A stretch of DNA of 64,000 nucleotides. Source: Tausonia pullulans. Lineage: Eukaryota; Basidiomycota; Tremellomycetes; Cystofilobasidiales; Mrakiaceae. Positions 35,217-46,691 of this stretch are shown in pieces; the stretch's first letter is position 1; each line of letters starts with the position of its first letter. Below the pieces are notes generated by a model. The model saw only the letters and a list, made by a program, of their open reading frames with translations, was not told the DNA's origin and searched no databases. Location of the stretch: NCBI GenBank assembly GCA_951802195.1, contig OX637628.1, forward strand, positions 1,240,001-1,304,000, read 5' to 3'. The position numbers and the translations under genes are program-made.

Positions 35217-37823
35217 ATGCTCCACCTCACGCTCATCGCCCTTCTCCTCGCCGCCGCGCTAGACCAGGTACAGGCTCGCGAGGTTTACCACCAGGATTCG
35301 CCTTTCGTTGCGCGAGCGCCCCGACTTCCGAGCCATGCCTTCGACCCGCGGCGCGGCAAGGTCCCGCTCGAGGTGTACTCCCATACGCCCAGAACGGGCT
35401 CTGGCGTCCATCTCGCGCGAAGGGACGGGAAGGACAGGACGCTATACGAAGGTCTAGGATGGGAGCAGCCTGGAGGGTGAGTAAAGTCTCAGCACTCTTC
35501 CCGCTTCTCTCGGCATAACGACGGCGTACCCCTCGCTCGCTCGCTCTCCTGCCTCTTCGACCGTGACCCCTTCTTACCAGCCTTGACTACTTCCGCCGAA
35601 CTTCAGGCCCTTTTACTGACGGCAGATATCCACCCCTTTCCATCACAGCTCCTGCTCTGCAGCCATTGAGGTCGGCGGCAAGACGTTCTACCTCTCCGTT
35701 GACACTGCCAGCTCGGACCTCTTGCTTGCCTCCACCCTTTGCAAGACGGCCGCCTGCAGCGCTCTCACAGGATCCAAACCGATAGCTGCGATCGATCCTG
35801 ATGGCACCGGGAGCACACCCTGGGTAGAGCTCTACAACGTCCGCAACGCCCGGTCGTTCCAAGCCGTCAATGGGAATCAGACGGCTTTTAGCGTCGGTTT
35901 CGCGGACGGCACGATTGCTGGTGGCTTCGTCGCTCGAGAGAACGTCTCCTGGGGAGGCATCATCGGTCCGCAGGTCGGCCGAATGGGGTCACCTTCTCAG
36001 GCATTCGGTGTGTCCTTCATCTCCTAGTTTCGCTCCAAAGTGCCAACCAGATTGACTCTGTTCTGCTCGCGGTTGTGTACGTGTCAGGGGTCATCAATTC
36101 GACAAACATCACGCTCGCCTCTCAAAAGATCTCTGGTGTTCTCGGTCTCGGCTTCCCTCGCCTGTCGACTATCTCCAACCTCTTAGGGGAGGAGGTTGCT
36201 CCGCCGGTGTTGGCAAGCCTCGCTGGGAACGGCAGTCTTGCTTACCCTATTTTCGGGCTTCATCTTGAGAGGACTGCGATCATGGGCGGGTCTCTCACCC
36301 TTGGTGCGTTAAAGACTCAAAAGAGCTTTTTACTGTATTGAAGACTGCCTTGTCTCGTCATAACAGGAGCCATTGACTCGCTCGTCGTGTCGGATCAGTC
36401 CAACATCCAGTGGCACCCTGGTACGCGTCTAGACGTCCTCAGCATTTGACCCGCCTCGAGCTCAATTTCTCTCTTGGCCTGTTAGTTGTCAAGTTCCCAC
36501 CCTACAACGGGGCACCACTTGCGAACCATACCTCTCCCTTCCTTCAATGGTCGCTCGTGCTCACCAACGTCTCTGTGAGTTTCGACAACCGCCTGCTAGC
36601 TTAACGTTTCTTCAGACTGATCACGGCGTCAACAATTTCTCCTTCCCCAAGATGAATGGAACCCAAATCAAGCTAAACCAGACGATCTACGAGGAGACCC
36701 GGAATGAGACCCGCGCGCTCCTCGATTCTGGAGCCTCGGGGATCTTTGGACCTATCGAAGACGTAAGTATGGGGTTTGTTCCAGGAGTCTCGGGCCAGAC
36801 GACTGATTAGCCCCGCCTATCAGGTCGCCGCCCTATTCGCTCTGGTGGACGGCAGCCGGATGGTCTTTGACGGCCAATGGATCGCGCCGTGCGAGACGCG
36901 GATGACAATGGAATTCAGCTTTGGGTGAGCTCGTCTATTTTTGTAGAGACACGTCACTCCTCTGACGCCCTTGCTCTCCGACTAGCGGGAGAACCTACAC
37001 GCTTCAGCCCAGCGACTGGCTTATCGGCCGGGTGTCAACCAACACCGCGGAGTGCTACGCATGGCCTGTCGCTCTGGTGAGCCCTTGTTCAGCCCGACAA
37101 GGAGCATGTGAACGAGGAATTGACATCTCGCTTGGCAGCCCCCATCTGGTGACGGACTCGCATGGCAGCTTGGGACGCCCTTCCTGCGTGCTGTCTACTC
37201 GATCTACTAGTGAGCTTGCTCGCGATCGTGGCGCACGCGACTTGTTCAAGATCTCATTGTCCCTTCTCTCTTCTCTCAGTCTTGGTATCAACGGTCTTCA
37301 GGACCCCCTCATCGGACTCATGAACCTGCGGAACTCCTCCTTGTCCGAGTCGCCCTCCGCCGTCTCTAGCCTTCTAAACACCTACCCCCAGATTACCACT
37401 GTCCTCCCAAACTCCCTCCTTCCGACGCCGACCTACTCTCGACCTCCCTATCTCTTCAACACCACAGCCTTCTACTCCTTCGACAACGCGTCATCCGCGA
37501 CTCGGACCTCTATCATCCCGATTCCGACAGAAGGACTCGGCAACAGTACGTACATTCCCCTCGCGATCGACACAGGAGGCAAGATTACAACACTCGGCGG
37601 CGGGCAGACGCCGCTTCCGACAGCCCAGAGGGCAACGCTCGACGCTCGCCAATCGGTCGAATTGCTCAGCCAACGCAGCAGCGTCTTGGCCGCCGCAACG
37701 GCCACATGGGTTAGTGGCGCGAATCATCCGAATGGAGCCTGCGAGCGAGTTTCTGGTGGGATCGGGGCTCCAGTGGTCCTTGCGGGTCTCTTCGCTTGGG
37801 CGCTCATGGCGAGCGATCTCTAA
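35217..37823 (+). CDS. GPI-anchored pepsin-like aspartic protease, atypical motifs
   Basis: Family A1 aspartic protease, predicted secreted and wall- or membrane-anchored. The signal peptide MLHLTLIALLLAAALDQVQA starts at 35217. A propeptide-like basic region follows. The N-lobe has FYLSVDTASSDLLLAS, where the usual DTGS is DTAS. The flap region reads FSVGFADGTIAGGF, with Phe where pepsin has the flap Tyr. The middle has ISGVLGLGFPRLS, the hallmark following the flap. The C-lobe has ALLDSGASGIFGP, with DSGA in place of DTGT/S. Both catalytic Asp remain, so activity is possible but not assured. Several N-glycosylation sites (NFS, NQT, NET, NTT, NSS) and a hydrophobic C-terminus (APVVLAGLFAWALMA) after a Ser/Ala-rich stalk fit a GPI-anchored yapsin-like protein. 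About nine exons; stop at 37821-37823. Confidence 0.82.
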
Positions 37824-39149
37824 GTCTGCATTGAGGACCGCTATGTTCTCACTTCATCATCATCTTTATCGGACATTTTATTCACACATACGCATTTTTC
37901 CTCACCATCACATACACTCATTCTTTTCTTTACTCCGCTCTTCCATGAATTTTCAATGCTTCGCCCCCCTTGCCCGTCGTTCGCTTGAGAACCATGGATC
38001 AGCAGCCAGAGAGTATTACACGCGCCTCGTCCGCGTAACCTTAATGCATGCGGCTCGTTTTCCTGAGTGAACCTTCCTTGTTCAAGGCTAACGAAATGAG
38101 CAAGGGCGCTTGAAAAGTCAGGGGAGTCAGGAGGATTTCTTATTCTCCGTGTCCTTCCGGAACTTGCGGTGGTTCTCTCTCCTCGCAGGCCCGCTCGAAT
38201 GGATGGATTGTTGGTCTAAATATCATCAGCTGAGGAATACTGGTGCTTCCTTCGAAGAGGAGCAGGCCAGTCATTCCATCGAGCCGGAATATTCGACGTC
38301 AACCTTGGGAAGGGGCTTGCGTCGGTCCCGCATCGATGTGAGGCGAAGGGAGAGTCTCATGAAAACTCAACTCGAATTCAAACTATCCACAGCTGCCAGG
38401 CAGTGGTAATCGACCAACCCACGCGCACCGAGCCAGCGGCGGGCGACTCATCGGAACTCGCTGAGGCCTACAGAATTAGGCCTGGATAACCACATAACGC
38501 ATTAAGAGCAAGACAAGATCTGCCTGCGGTCAAGTCCCTTTTCAACGAGGCTGTAGCCAACGACTCAACAACCGCCAAGAAGCCAACAGAAGAAGGTCCG
38601 GAGGTGCATGGTGCTTGAAATCCTGCTTATCAACTCTCTTCAGTGAGCTCCCTGATTTACGCTTCTCACCTGGTGCTTGTCACCTCTTCCTTCACTAAGA
38701 CATGATTTTTGCTTGATCCGTCTTCTCTTCCCCCCTCTTCCAACACCCACATCTACTCCCAAGCAACGACGGCGATGATCACCATGATTCAGAGCATCGG
38801 GACGGGCCTGTAGAAGTCCACTATCGGCTGGGAGGACCCCATAATCGAGCTTAACCACCTCATTCAATGCCGCAAGACGCAGATTGAGCATTCGTACGAA
38901 CGCAAGCAGAAGGACAGCAAGGCTGGCTAGGGGACCGAGTAGACCGACTCGGGAAGGGGGTCTCGAGCCTCAAGTAGAAGAAGGTGGCCATCATCCTAAA
39001 AAAGATGAGTGTCAACTACGTTCCTGGCCTAATGAAACGCAGAGGCGGAATGCTGATCTGGCCTTCACGTCTTCACTTATAAACGGCCATCCCCTTCATG
39101 TGAACTCTAATGCTCCTCTCGAGGGTCGCCAACTCACATTATATGCCTG
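37824..39149. other. Intergenic region left of the transporter relic
   Basis: No frame with family motifs was found. Given the OPT relic to the right, some of this stretch may be decayed 5' sequence of that gene, but I cannot show it. Confidence 0.4.
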
Positions 39150-40705
39150 ATTCCGCAGAACCCCCCGGGGTTAACTGTCGATGAGTAGATGGCGGTGGAA
39201 TTGATGAAAGGTGGCGGCGCACTTTGGCGAATCGCTCTCACCCAGTAGGGCTGGTCGCCCCAATTCATCCCTGCTTCTACCGCCGTCGACTTCCTAACTG
39301 GGACCAAATCTACTCTCTCGTCTCTGTGCGATCTCCGTCAACATGCTCTCGTCATCCCCATACCGAATAGATAATGCGATATTGCAGCAGAGGATCCATC
39401 CTCTTACGGCCTCATCGGACCCTCTCTTGCCAGCAGTGAGAAGAAAACGGAGAACATAGAGGACGCATGTTCTGAGTTGAGCTCGTTGCTTATGGTCTCA
39501 CTTAGGTCTCGCGTACTCCTCCTATGGCAAGGGCGCCGCCGGAAAACCTATCGGGTACTACAACAACTTTTCGATGGCCAGGCCACTGTCGCCACCAAGA
39601 ACCCGGTACTGGCCCCATGGCCACGGATTGCGCCAAGGACACTGCTCGCTACTGGATGCTATGAATAACGTTCCAGCTCGTCGAACTCGGGTCGGAGAGA
39701 GAGCTGAAGTCCTTTCCTCCTCGATAGCTCGCCCGGAGTTCTCATCTTGCTCGTCGCCTCTTCCCTGAGTTCATCGCCAGTTCCATCGTCGGCCAGTCGG
39801 CTTCTAGTGATTTGTATCTTCGAGCTTCTCAATTAAATGACTAGGCTCATGCAATGGTCTTCCTTCTCTCCTTCAAAGTCCCAGCTGTTGACATAGTTGA
39901 TGATCTCAAGACTGGCCACCTTATTGGCGTGTCGCCCTCGGCAGAGGTCTGGGCTCGGCTCGTCGGATCGCTCGCGAGATTCACCTTTGCGCCAGATCTC
40001 ACCCCCCACCTCAAAGGGCTTACCGTTGCATCTACGATGCCACCATCAAGCAATGCCTGGTCTAGGGTCCCTCGGTCGTTATCTGGAAGGACGTCGCTAG
40101 TTTGTCCATCCTTTCCGATCCATCTAACGACTCATTTTGCGTGTTTCGTTGGTCAGTCGCCGTCACCGCCCCAAACCTTACGATTACGCACTCATCCAGT
40201 TTGACAGCTGTCGGTGTCGCGATTGCTGCCGCTCTCTGCCACAGGACCAGGCACTACCCCTCGAGAACTGAACTATATCCCGAACCGGACCGCGAGTGAG
40301 CATTGGAGCGCTCTACAGCAGCTGAGCATTCTGAACTGATGGTGTTGCTCGGTTTCTCTAATTGCCCTTATCTGTGTCGTCCTTCAAGTCTGTTGTTTAT
40401 CCCTAAGATTTGTTTCCAGGCACAGCCTCTCTAGGGGCCGAGCGGACCCGCCTCGTTCTCTGTCGTAGACGCGATTGCGATCGACTGGCTGCGCAATCGC
40501 CTGGAGTTGGGAAATGCCTCGCCCGAGGACCTGACAGACACAGGGCTTGTTATCTCCACTGGCCTCATAGGTGCGTCTCAATGTCATTCAAATGTAGAGG
40601 CTTGGTCAAGCCCTGACCGTACCATCTCTTTGCATCTCTCTTTAGTTGGTGAAGCAATTGGGGGCATCATCGTCGCTCTCCTGATCATCTGCGAATTTGG
40701 TTGAA
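39150..40705 (+). pseudogene. Oligopeptide transporter (OPT family) pseudogene
   Basis: Relic of an OPT-family proton-coupled oligopeptide transporter. The recognisable parts lie in several frames on the plus strand: PPGLTVDE, then after a stop MAVELMKGGGALWRIALTQ (about 39163-39250). Next is VDIVDDLKTGHLIGVSPSA (39882-39938), which matches the OPT D-x-K-x-G-H-L-x-G-x-S-P signature. PSVVIWKDVASLS, NYIPNRTA, VVDAIAIDWLRNRLELG and TGLVISTGLIG / VGEAIGGIIVALL (to about 40705) match the C-terminal half of the family. In-frame stops break it, for example near 39185 and 40063, and no single set of exons restores the open frame. Some junctions may be genuine introns, but the missing N-terminal half and the stops favour a dead gene. 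The left limit is uncertain. Confidence 0.6.
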
Positions 40706-41236
40706 AAACTTGATGTACTTTTACAGGGTGCCTCTTGATCCAGATGGATTTCTTACTTGCTGATTGGCAATGAGCCGCCCAAGTTGAGGCTTAATGCCTG
40801 CTTGCACATCCGCAGTACTGTGCCGATCCCTTCCCCCGCGCCACCCTTATCCGCTTCGACATGTCTTTCACCTGTTAATCTCATCGGTCTATAGTGGTTT
40901 CTATTAAATCCAGATTCTTTCGACAAGCGAAGATGGTAATTTAGGAGGCAGCAATGTTGATTTAGATCAGCAGCATAATCATCGGCTGGGCCAAAAGATG
41001 CGAAACGGATCTTCAAAGACTTGTTTTGAGGAAAACAATGAGAGCACTGTCGGCGATCACCACAAAGCTGTTCGACGAGCTTGATGAGAGCGCAAGAGCC
41101 GATCGAGCTTGCCTGAGCAACGAGGAGGCTCAAGAGGGCGCGCGTCACCGAACTCGACCCTCGACGCGATTGGCCCTCTCGCTCTGTTCCCCTTCCTTGA
41201 CCACCACCATTCAGCGTCGTCCGCTTTCCCACGCCC
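40706..41236. promoter_or_regulatory. Intergenic region upstream of the SNARE gene
   Basis: Separates the transporter relic from the Ufe1-like gene and should contain the latter's promoter. No motifs or repeats stood out. Confidence 0.45.
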
Positions 41237-42624
41237 ATGACTGCCCTGGACGTCACCGCCGCCTTCCGTTCGGCCTATCAGACTGCTCAATCTTCGTCAA
41301 GCACTACCTTTCCAGCTGCATACGCCCACCGTCCTCCGGCGCCTCGGGGACGCCCGTCGACGTCGACGTCCACAGCATCTGCTTCCTTGCAAGATGTGGA
41401 TGAGATCGACGACTTTCTCATTGAAGCATACAAAATTGTGAGATCCCCTCTCTCTCCTCTTGCTCTAGCGCCTGCTGGTACACATGTGAAAAATGACGAG
41501 GAGGCTGAGAGACTGTCGCGTCGCGCTCATCCTCTCTCTCTTCCAGCACGACCATATCCAGACGCTCCTCGCCCAGCTTCGGACCATCCGGCGGCAGTAT
41601 TTGTCTATCTTGCCCTCCTCATCGTTGGCAATCTCCAAGGGCAAGGAGCGTGATCGCGGCCTGACGGACACCGAGCGGGACGAGCTCGACCTACACACTA
41701 AGATCCTGCTCAAACGCTGCCTCGAACGCATACTCGTCCTAGAGAGCCGCGAGGCCAAGGACGGAGGACCTAGTAATAAGAAGTTTAAGAACCAGGGTAG
41801 GCCACGTTTACATCGCCCTGAAGGAACGAGACCCGTGCTGACGGCGATTGATCTCGCGCGGCGGCGCGTGTGACCCCACGCTAGCTCCCGGCCCGACGAC
41901 GTCTTCGCGACTGCTCTCGCTCATCGTCCCGCCGTCACTCCAGCCGACGCTTTCCTCGTTCGTCGGAGGCTCCTCGACCGCGCATAATACGCTTCTAGCT
42001 GCCCACCACGCTTCGATCCTCTTCCACCTCCACGCCTCTCTCTCTACCGCGGGAGAGACTTTCTCGGCACTCCAGGAGGAGCGCGTACGACGGATCGAGG
42101 AGTCAACGTCCCGCTCACTCGGTGGCGGGCTGGGGTATCTCATGGAGAACCAGGCCAGTCAAGGGGGTACTAAGCCTGTGCATGTCCCGCCGCCTGTGGT
42201 TATCAAGCGCGAGGGCGAGGCGGAGCTCTCGCAAGAGCAAATCCAGCTCTTTGAGAGCGAGAACGCTCAGATGTTAGAGGGCTACAACGAGCATCTGGAG
42301 CAGGTCAGATAAATCCATCGTCGCTCGTGTCATTTGTTCGAACATTGCTGAACACCATGCACCCCCTTGAAACAGATTCAAAAGACACAGCAGACGCTTC
42401 TCCAGATCTCGACGCTCCAGTCCCTCCTCACTCAGTCGCTTCTCCAACAATCCGAGACCTCGGATCGACTCTTACTCGAGGCAGGGCAGGGTGTGTCAGA
42501 TGTGCGGGCAGGTAACGCCCAGCTCGTTAAGGCCAAGGAGCGGGGTGGCAGTGGGCGGACGATGCTGCTGGCGTTCCTGATCGGGGCCTCGCTTGCGCTC
42601 CTCTTCCTCGATTGGTACTCTTGA
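41237..42624 (+). CDS. UFE1: Syntaxin 18 / Ufe1-type ER t-SNARE
   Basis: Qa-SNARE of the endoplasmic reticulum for retrograde Golgi-to-ER fusion. The N-terminus (MTALDVTAAFRSAYQTAQ) matches the D-x-T-x-x-F start of syntaxin-18 proteins. A helical region follows (HDHIQTLLAQLRTIRRQYLS) that would form the N-terminal bundle. ELSQEQIQLFESENAQML leads into the SNARE helix, continued after an intron as IQKTQQTLLQISTLQSLL, with the central glutamine in the QIS region. A single C-terminal anchor (MLLAFLIGASLALLFLDWY) ends the protein, with almost no lumenal tail. Four exons fit, with introns near 41438-41545, 41795-41880 and 42306-42372. Length and order match the family, so this is confident despite low overall conservation. 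Confidence 0.85.
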
Positions 42625-42829
42625 TAAATCACGGATTGTCCAGGAATGAGAGATGGGCAGAAACGAAAGAGCGAAGACAGGCACGACTGATAGCGAGGGG
42701 ATCCAAGCGTTCCTTCCGGTTGGACTGAGCCGATTGCCGGAGGAAGGAGAGACGGAGAGTCAGAGACGGAAAGAGAGAGAGGCATCGTCTCCTTGACCAT
42801 CACCATATCATCATAACTCCACACACAGC

Positions 42830-44941
42830 ATGAAGGCCTTTGTCGTTTCTAAGCACACCCATCCGTCCAACATCGTTCCGTCAGTCGCCGGTCGCGCTCT
42901 TGATGAGCGAGCAGTCGACAGCCCCGCTCCTCGTCATCCGAGATCAGCCCTTCCTAGCTGACGCCACGGTTGGCATACCAGCTCTGACGGTGTCCCCGCC
43001 CCTATCCCGAAAAAGGGCGAGGTTCTCGTCGACATCTACAGCTCCGGGTGAGTCCCGGCGAGGAGACAACGCGCTTTTGGGCTACTACCCCTTCCTATGC
43101 TTCACGATACTTAGGACTGACGCTCGTTCTCCGCCCAGACTTAACTTCTTCGACGTTCTCCAGGCGCAGAACAAATACCAGAGTCAGTCTGGCACGTTGG
43201 CTGGCGATGCACTTCAGAAACGCACGTTTTTGAATGAAGCCCACGATATTGCGCGTACTCTCCCTTGCCATCAGCTCAGCCGCCGCTCCCCTTCATCCTC
43301 GGAACCGAGTTTGCGGGTGTCATCTCCAAGGACGCTGTCATTCCCGAGGGATCGTTACTCAAGCCTGGAGGTCCGTTTCGATTCTGAGCCTCACTTACGC
43401 TAGTACAGCGACTTACGTCTTTGCTCGGCTAGACCGCGTCTTCGGTGCCGCACAGGGTCAGCCGATTTCCCGAGTTTGCGATGGTAGGAGTCATCTGCTG
43501 ACCACCTCTACAGGTAGCTACGCCGAGCAGATCGCTATCGCTGTCGACCAGCTTCTCCCTGTCCCGCCAGATCTCTCGTTTGATCAGGCTGGTGCGTCTT
43601 GACCGACCTCGATGTCGCTTTCGCCAATCTCGCCGCTCATTCTTGCTCCTCTCTGCAGCCGGTATTTGCATCACCTGGCCAACCTCTTGGGAGGGTATCG
43701 TCGGTCGTGGTCAGGCCAAGAAGGGTCTGGCTATTTCTCCCGCAGTCGACTGCACGCCTTCTCTGACTGACCGTACATACTCGACGCCCAGGCGACTGGG
43801 TCCTCGTTCATGCTGTGCGTTGAGAATCAGTTAATATCAGATATCCTTCTCCTTCTGACTAAGTCTCAATTCGACAGGGAGCCGGAGGAGTAGGCAAGTC
43901 CTACCGGGTCTCGCAGCATACCATCATAGATGTCATCTCTCATGCGCAACTCTCCCTTCTCAGGTCTCCCTGCGATCCAGATTGCTGTCTACCTCGGCTG
44001 CAAGGTCATTGCGACAGCCTCCTCTGCCGACAAACTCGCCATCTGCACCGAGAAAGGCGGCGCCCACTACGGCGTCAATTACTCGGACAAGGATTGGCAG
44101 CAGCAGGTGCTGAAGATTACGGGTGGCAAGGGCGTTGACATCGTCTACGACCCAGTCGGTGAGCGCTCAGAGCCCAGCCTTCTTGCTTCGTATGTAACTT
44201 TTGAAGCTGACCTTTCTCTCTCTAGGCCTCCTCGTGCCGAGCCTGAAGGTCGCTGGATGGAAGTGTCGGCTCATCGTCGTCGGTTTTGCGGGGGGAACTA
44301 TTGAGAAGGTCCCTGCCAACCTTGTCCTCGTCAAGAACGTCTCCATCGTCGGGTTACACTGGGGGTGCTTCTCTTCGATATCTCCCTCTCTCGATTTGAC
44401 TCTCCCTATTGACCTTATTCCCCTTGGATCCTTTACAGCGCGTACTACAGTGCGTGTTTCCCACTTACTGCTGTCTTGGCAAGTCAGGACGGACCTCAGC
44501 TTATCACTCCGTTACTCACCCATTCCAGAGAAGGAGCCCTCGCGACCGGCCGGCGTCTGGGAGGAGCTCTTCAAGGGCTTCCACTCGAAAAAGCTCGTCC
44601 CCATCGTCTTTGACCAGGTCTATGAGTGCGTTTAGCGCTCACGGCGGCCCGGGAGGAGTGACACTGACAGTCCGCCTTTCCAGCGGACTCGAGTTCGTTT
44701 CGCGTGGACTGGAGGACATCGAGTCGCGGAAGACGTGGGGTGTGTGCCGCTAGCGTGGTCTCACTCCCTTACCCTCCTCTCCCTAACTCCGCTTTTCTTG
44801 CAATCCATTTCCAGGCAAGGTCATCGTCCGCGTCAAGTCGGCACCCGGAGGAGGCCAGTCCGGTACGGGAGTCTCTAAGGCCTACGCTAAGGCGGCCGAG
44901 TCCGGCTGGACGGGCGAGCCGACGGCTAAGGCTAAGCTCTG
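42830..44941 (+). CDS. NADPH:quinone reductase (zeta-crystallin-like)
   Basis: Medium-chain dehydrogenase/reductase of the quinone-oxidoreductase group, lacking the catalytic zinc cysteines of alcohol dehydrogenases. The start at 42830 gives MKAFVVSKHTHPSN. After an intron come PIPKKGEVLVDIYSSGLNFFD and ILGTEFAGVIS, then RVFGAAQGSYAEQ. The nucleotide motif appears as HAGAGGVGLPAIQIA once introns are removed, followed by VIATASSADKLAI and KGVDIVYDPVG. Later blocks: RLIVVGFAGGTIEKVP, NVSIVGLHWGAYY and GKVIVRVKS. The intron inside GAGGVG runs 43894-43963 and starts with GCAAGT, a GC-AG intron. At least ten exons. A Gly/Ser/Lys-rich tail of about 30 residues follows the enzyme core. It converges on the FAD oxidoreductase gene with 81 bases between stops. 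Confidence 0.88.
43894..43963 (+). other. GC-AG intron in the quinone reductase gene
   Basis: The exon GGAGCCGGAGGAGTAG ends at 43893. The next bases are GCAAGT. Splicing to the CAG at 43961-43963 restores the conserved GAGGVG nucleotide motif and continues LPAIQIAVYLG. No GT donor nearby gives the right phase, so a non-canonical GC donor is the simplest reading. Confidence 0.75.
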
Positions 44942-45022
44942 AGGGGCCGTCGACGCCGGAAGATCTTTCTTGGATGATTAGCGATGACTTGCATGTTTGA
45001 AGAAGACCAGGTCATGAAACAT

Positions 45023-46691
45023 CAGAGCTTCGCCTGAACGTGTGCCTCTTGCACAACGAGCTGCCCGACATCGGCACTCAAAGGCTGGCCGAGGATCATC
45101 TCTGAGAGGACTTTTCCAGTGCCTGTTTTTAAAAATAATAATAATATTAAAGCGAATTCCGCGTCAAACAGATATGACATCAGCTCTGAGGTATGTCAAG
45201 GAGAAAGAACCACAAAAACGCACCTGGCGCGAGGGTGATGCCCCAGGGGCCGTGGCCGACGGCGACGAAGACGCGCTTCCGGCCGCATGATTTGAAGGGA
45301 CCAAGCATGGGGACTCCATCGGATGAGAGAGGTCGGTAGCAGATCTGTGTAGCGGGGAGGGAGAGGAGTGGGCAAAGAGCTTGAGAGAGGAACAAGGCCA
45401 CGCCGCACGTACCTGAGATCGGAGGAGCTTCGCGCCCTTGCTGACATCCAGTCGCGTGGAGGACGCCGCAGAAGAAGCGAGGAGCCGATCGATGAGCGTC
45501 TGATCAAGAAGGTCCATCACTTGAGAGGCGTTCTTAGGCAGTCGGTGATCCAAACCAGGAACGTCTGGACGACCGTCTGCCACGATGGCCGAGGAGACAG
45601 CGTTCTCGCCTCCGAGCCAGACCTCGCCACAGATCCTGCGAAGGGCGACAGAGGTGGAAAGGACGTCAGAGATCCACACGAGCGCTTTAGGGCGTTGTTG
45701 GTCCGTTCGCACCTTGTGAAGAACTCGGGCGACGGCGTGAACCCGCGGGCGCGCTCCTCATCCGAGAGCCGGCCCGCCTTCTTGAAGGAAGCCTCGACGG
45801 CAGCGTCTGCTCCAGCGATGCCCGCGAAGACGGCCTCGGCTGGGAGGACGTCGTCTTCAGCGGCGTTGGCATCCCCTGCAGGCGCAGGCTGAAGGATGAT
45901 CGAGTGACCCGGGACGTTGGTGAGCGCCAAGGCTGGGAGACCGAGCTTTGTTGAGAGGGCCGAGGTCCAGGGCCCAGCGGCGAGGACGAGGTCGGTGTAG
46001 GGGATCGAGATGGGGTCGAGGCTGTTGAGTGGTTGAACGAGGATGGTCTGTTGGGTGACAGTTGACGGCGAGAGGGAAAGCGGCTCGGCGAGATTGAAGC
46101 GTAGACCCTTGGTAATGCAGAGGTCGAAGAGCGTCTGGCAGAACTTTCCCGGATCGCTGTTGTGTATGGTGTGGCACGAACGGGCAGAGCCAGGTAGACC
46201 AATCAGCGAGGAATTGGTCACTTCTTGCGCTCATCATCCTTCGCCGTGAGCCGGACTCACACTGCAGCCGTCCGACCTCCCTGGAGGCTGACCCTCTCAC
46301 CCTGAAGCCAGTCCCGATCGAGCTTGTCGAGCGTCTCGCCGACCGGCAGCGTGCGATACGCGCTCATGTGTTCGTCCTTCCCACCAACATGCAGTCCGAC
46401 AGCATTGAGCAACCTCCATTCCCACCGATCCCTTCCTTGGTGGGCCTTATCGAGGTCCTCAAACAGCCGGAAGCTAAGCTCTCCGAGCGGGAGCGTCGTA
46501 TGAGGGTGCCACGATGCGGCGATAAAGCCGGCGGCGCGAGAGGACGCTCCGGGGGCGATGCCGACGTTGTCAATGAGGGTGACCGTCGAGTTAGGCGGCA
46601 GAACGGAGTCATGGAGGAGATAGTAAGCAGTCGAGATGCCCATAATGCCTGCTCCGAGGATGCAAACGTGAACGGGCTGGGTGGCTGGCAT
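45023..46691 (-). CDS. DAO-type FAD-dependent oxidoreductase
   Basis: Flavoprotein of the glycine/D-amino-acid oxidase (DAO) family. The start at 46691 precedes HVCILGAGIMGISTAYYLL, the Rossmann GxGxxG that binds the FAD ADP moiety. GASSRAAGFIAA follows, typical of the group. The middle has NPGKFCQTLFDLCITKG and LVLAAGPWTSAL, the second flavin-contacting motif. The C-terminal part has DGVPMLGPF and VAVGHGPWGITLAPG. A last exon, too short to stand out, starts after the acceptor AAAAACAG and reads GTGKVLSEMILGQPLSAD to a stop at 45023-45025; it completes the usual C-terminus. Substrate unknown: sarcosine, D-amino acid or proline-type amines are all possible. Close to yeast YHR009-type or Fap2-type fungal oxidases in layout only. 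Confidence 0.85.

Noticed and set aside
39150-40705. Transposon or retroelement origin for the gene-poor stretch
   Set aside because: No terminal repeats, transposase, reverse transcriptase or integrase motifs were seen; the legible pieces match an OPT transporter.
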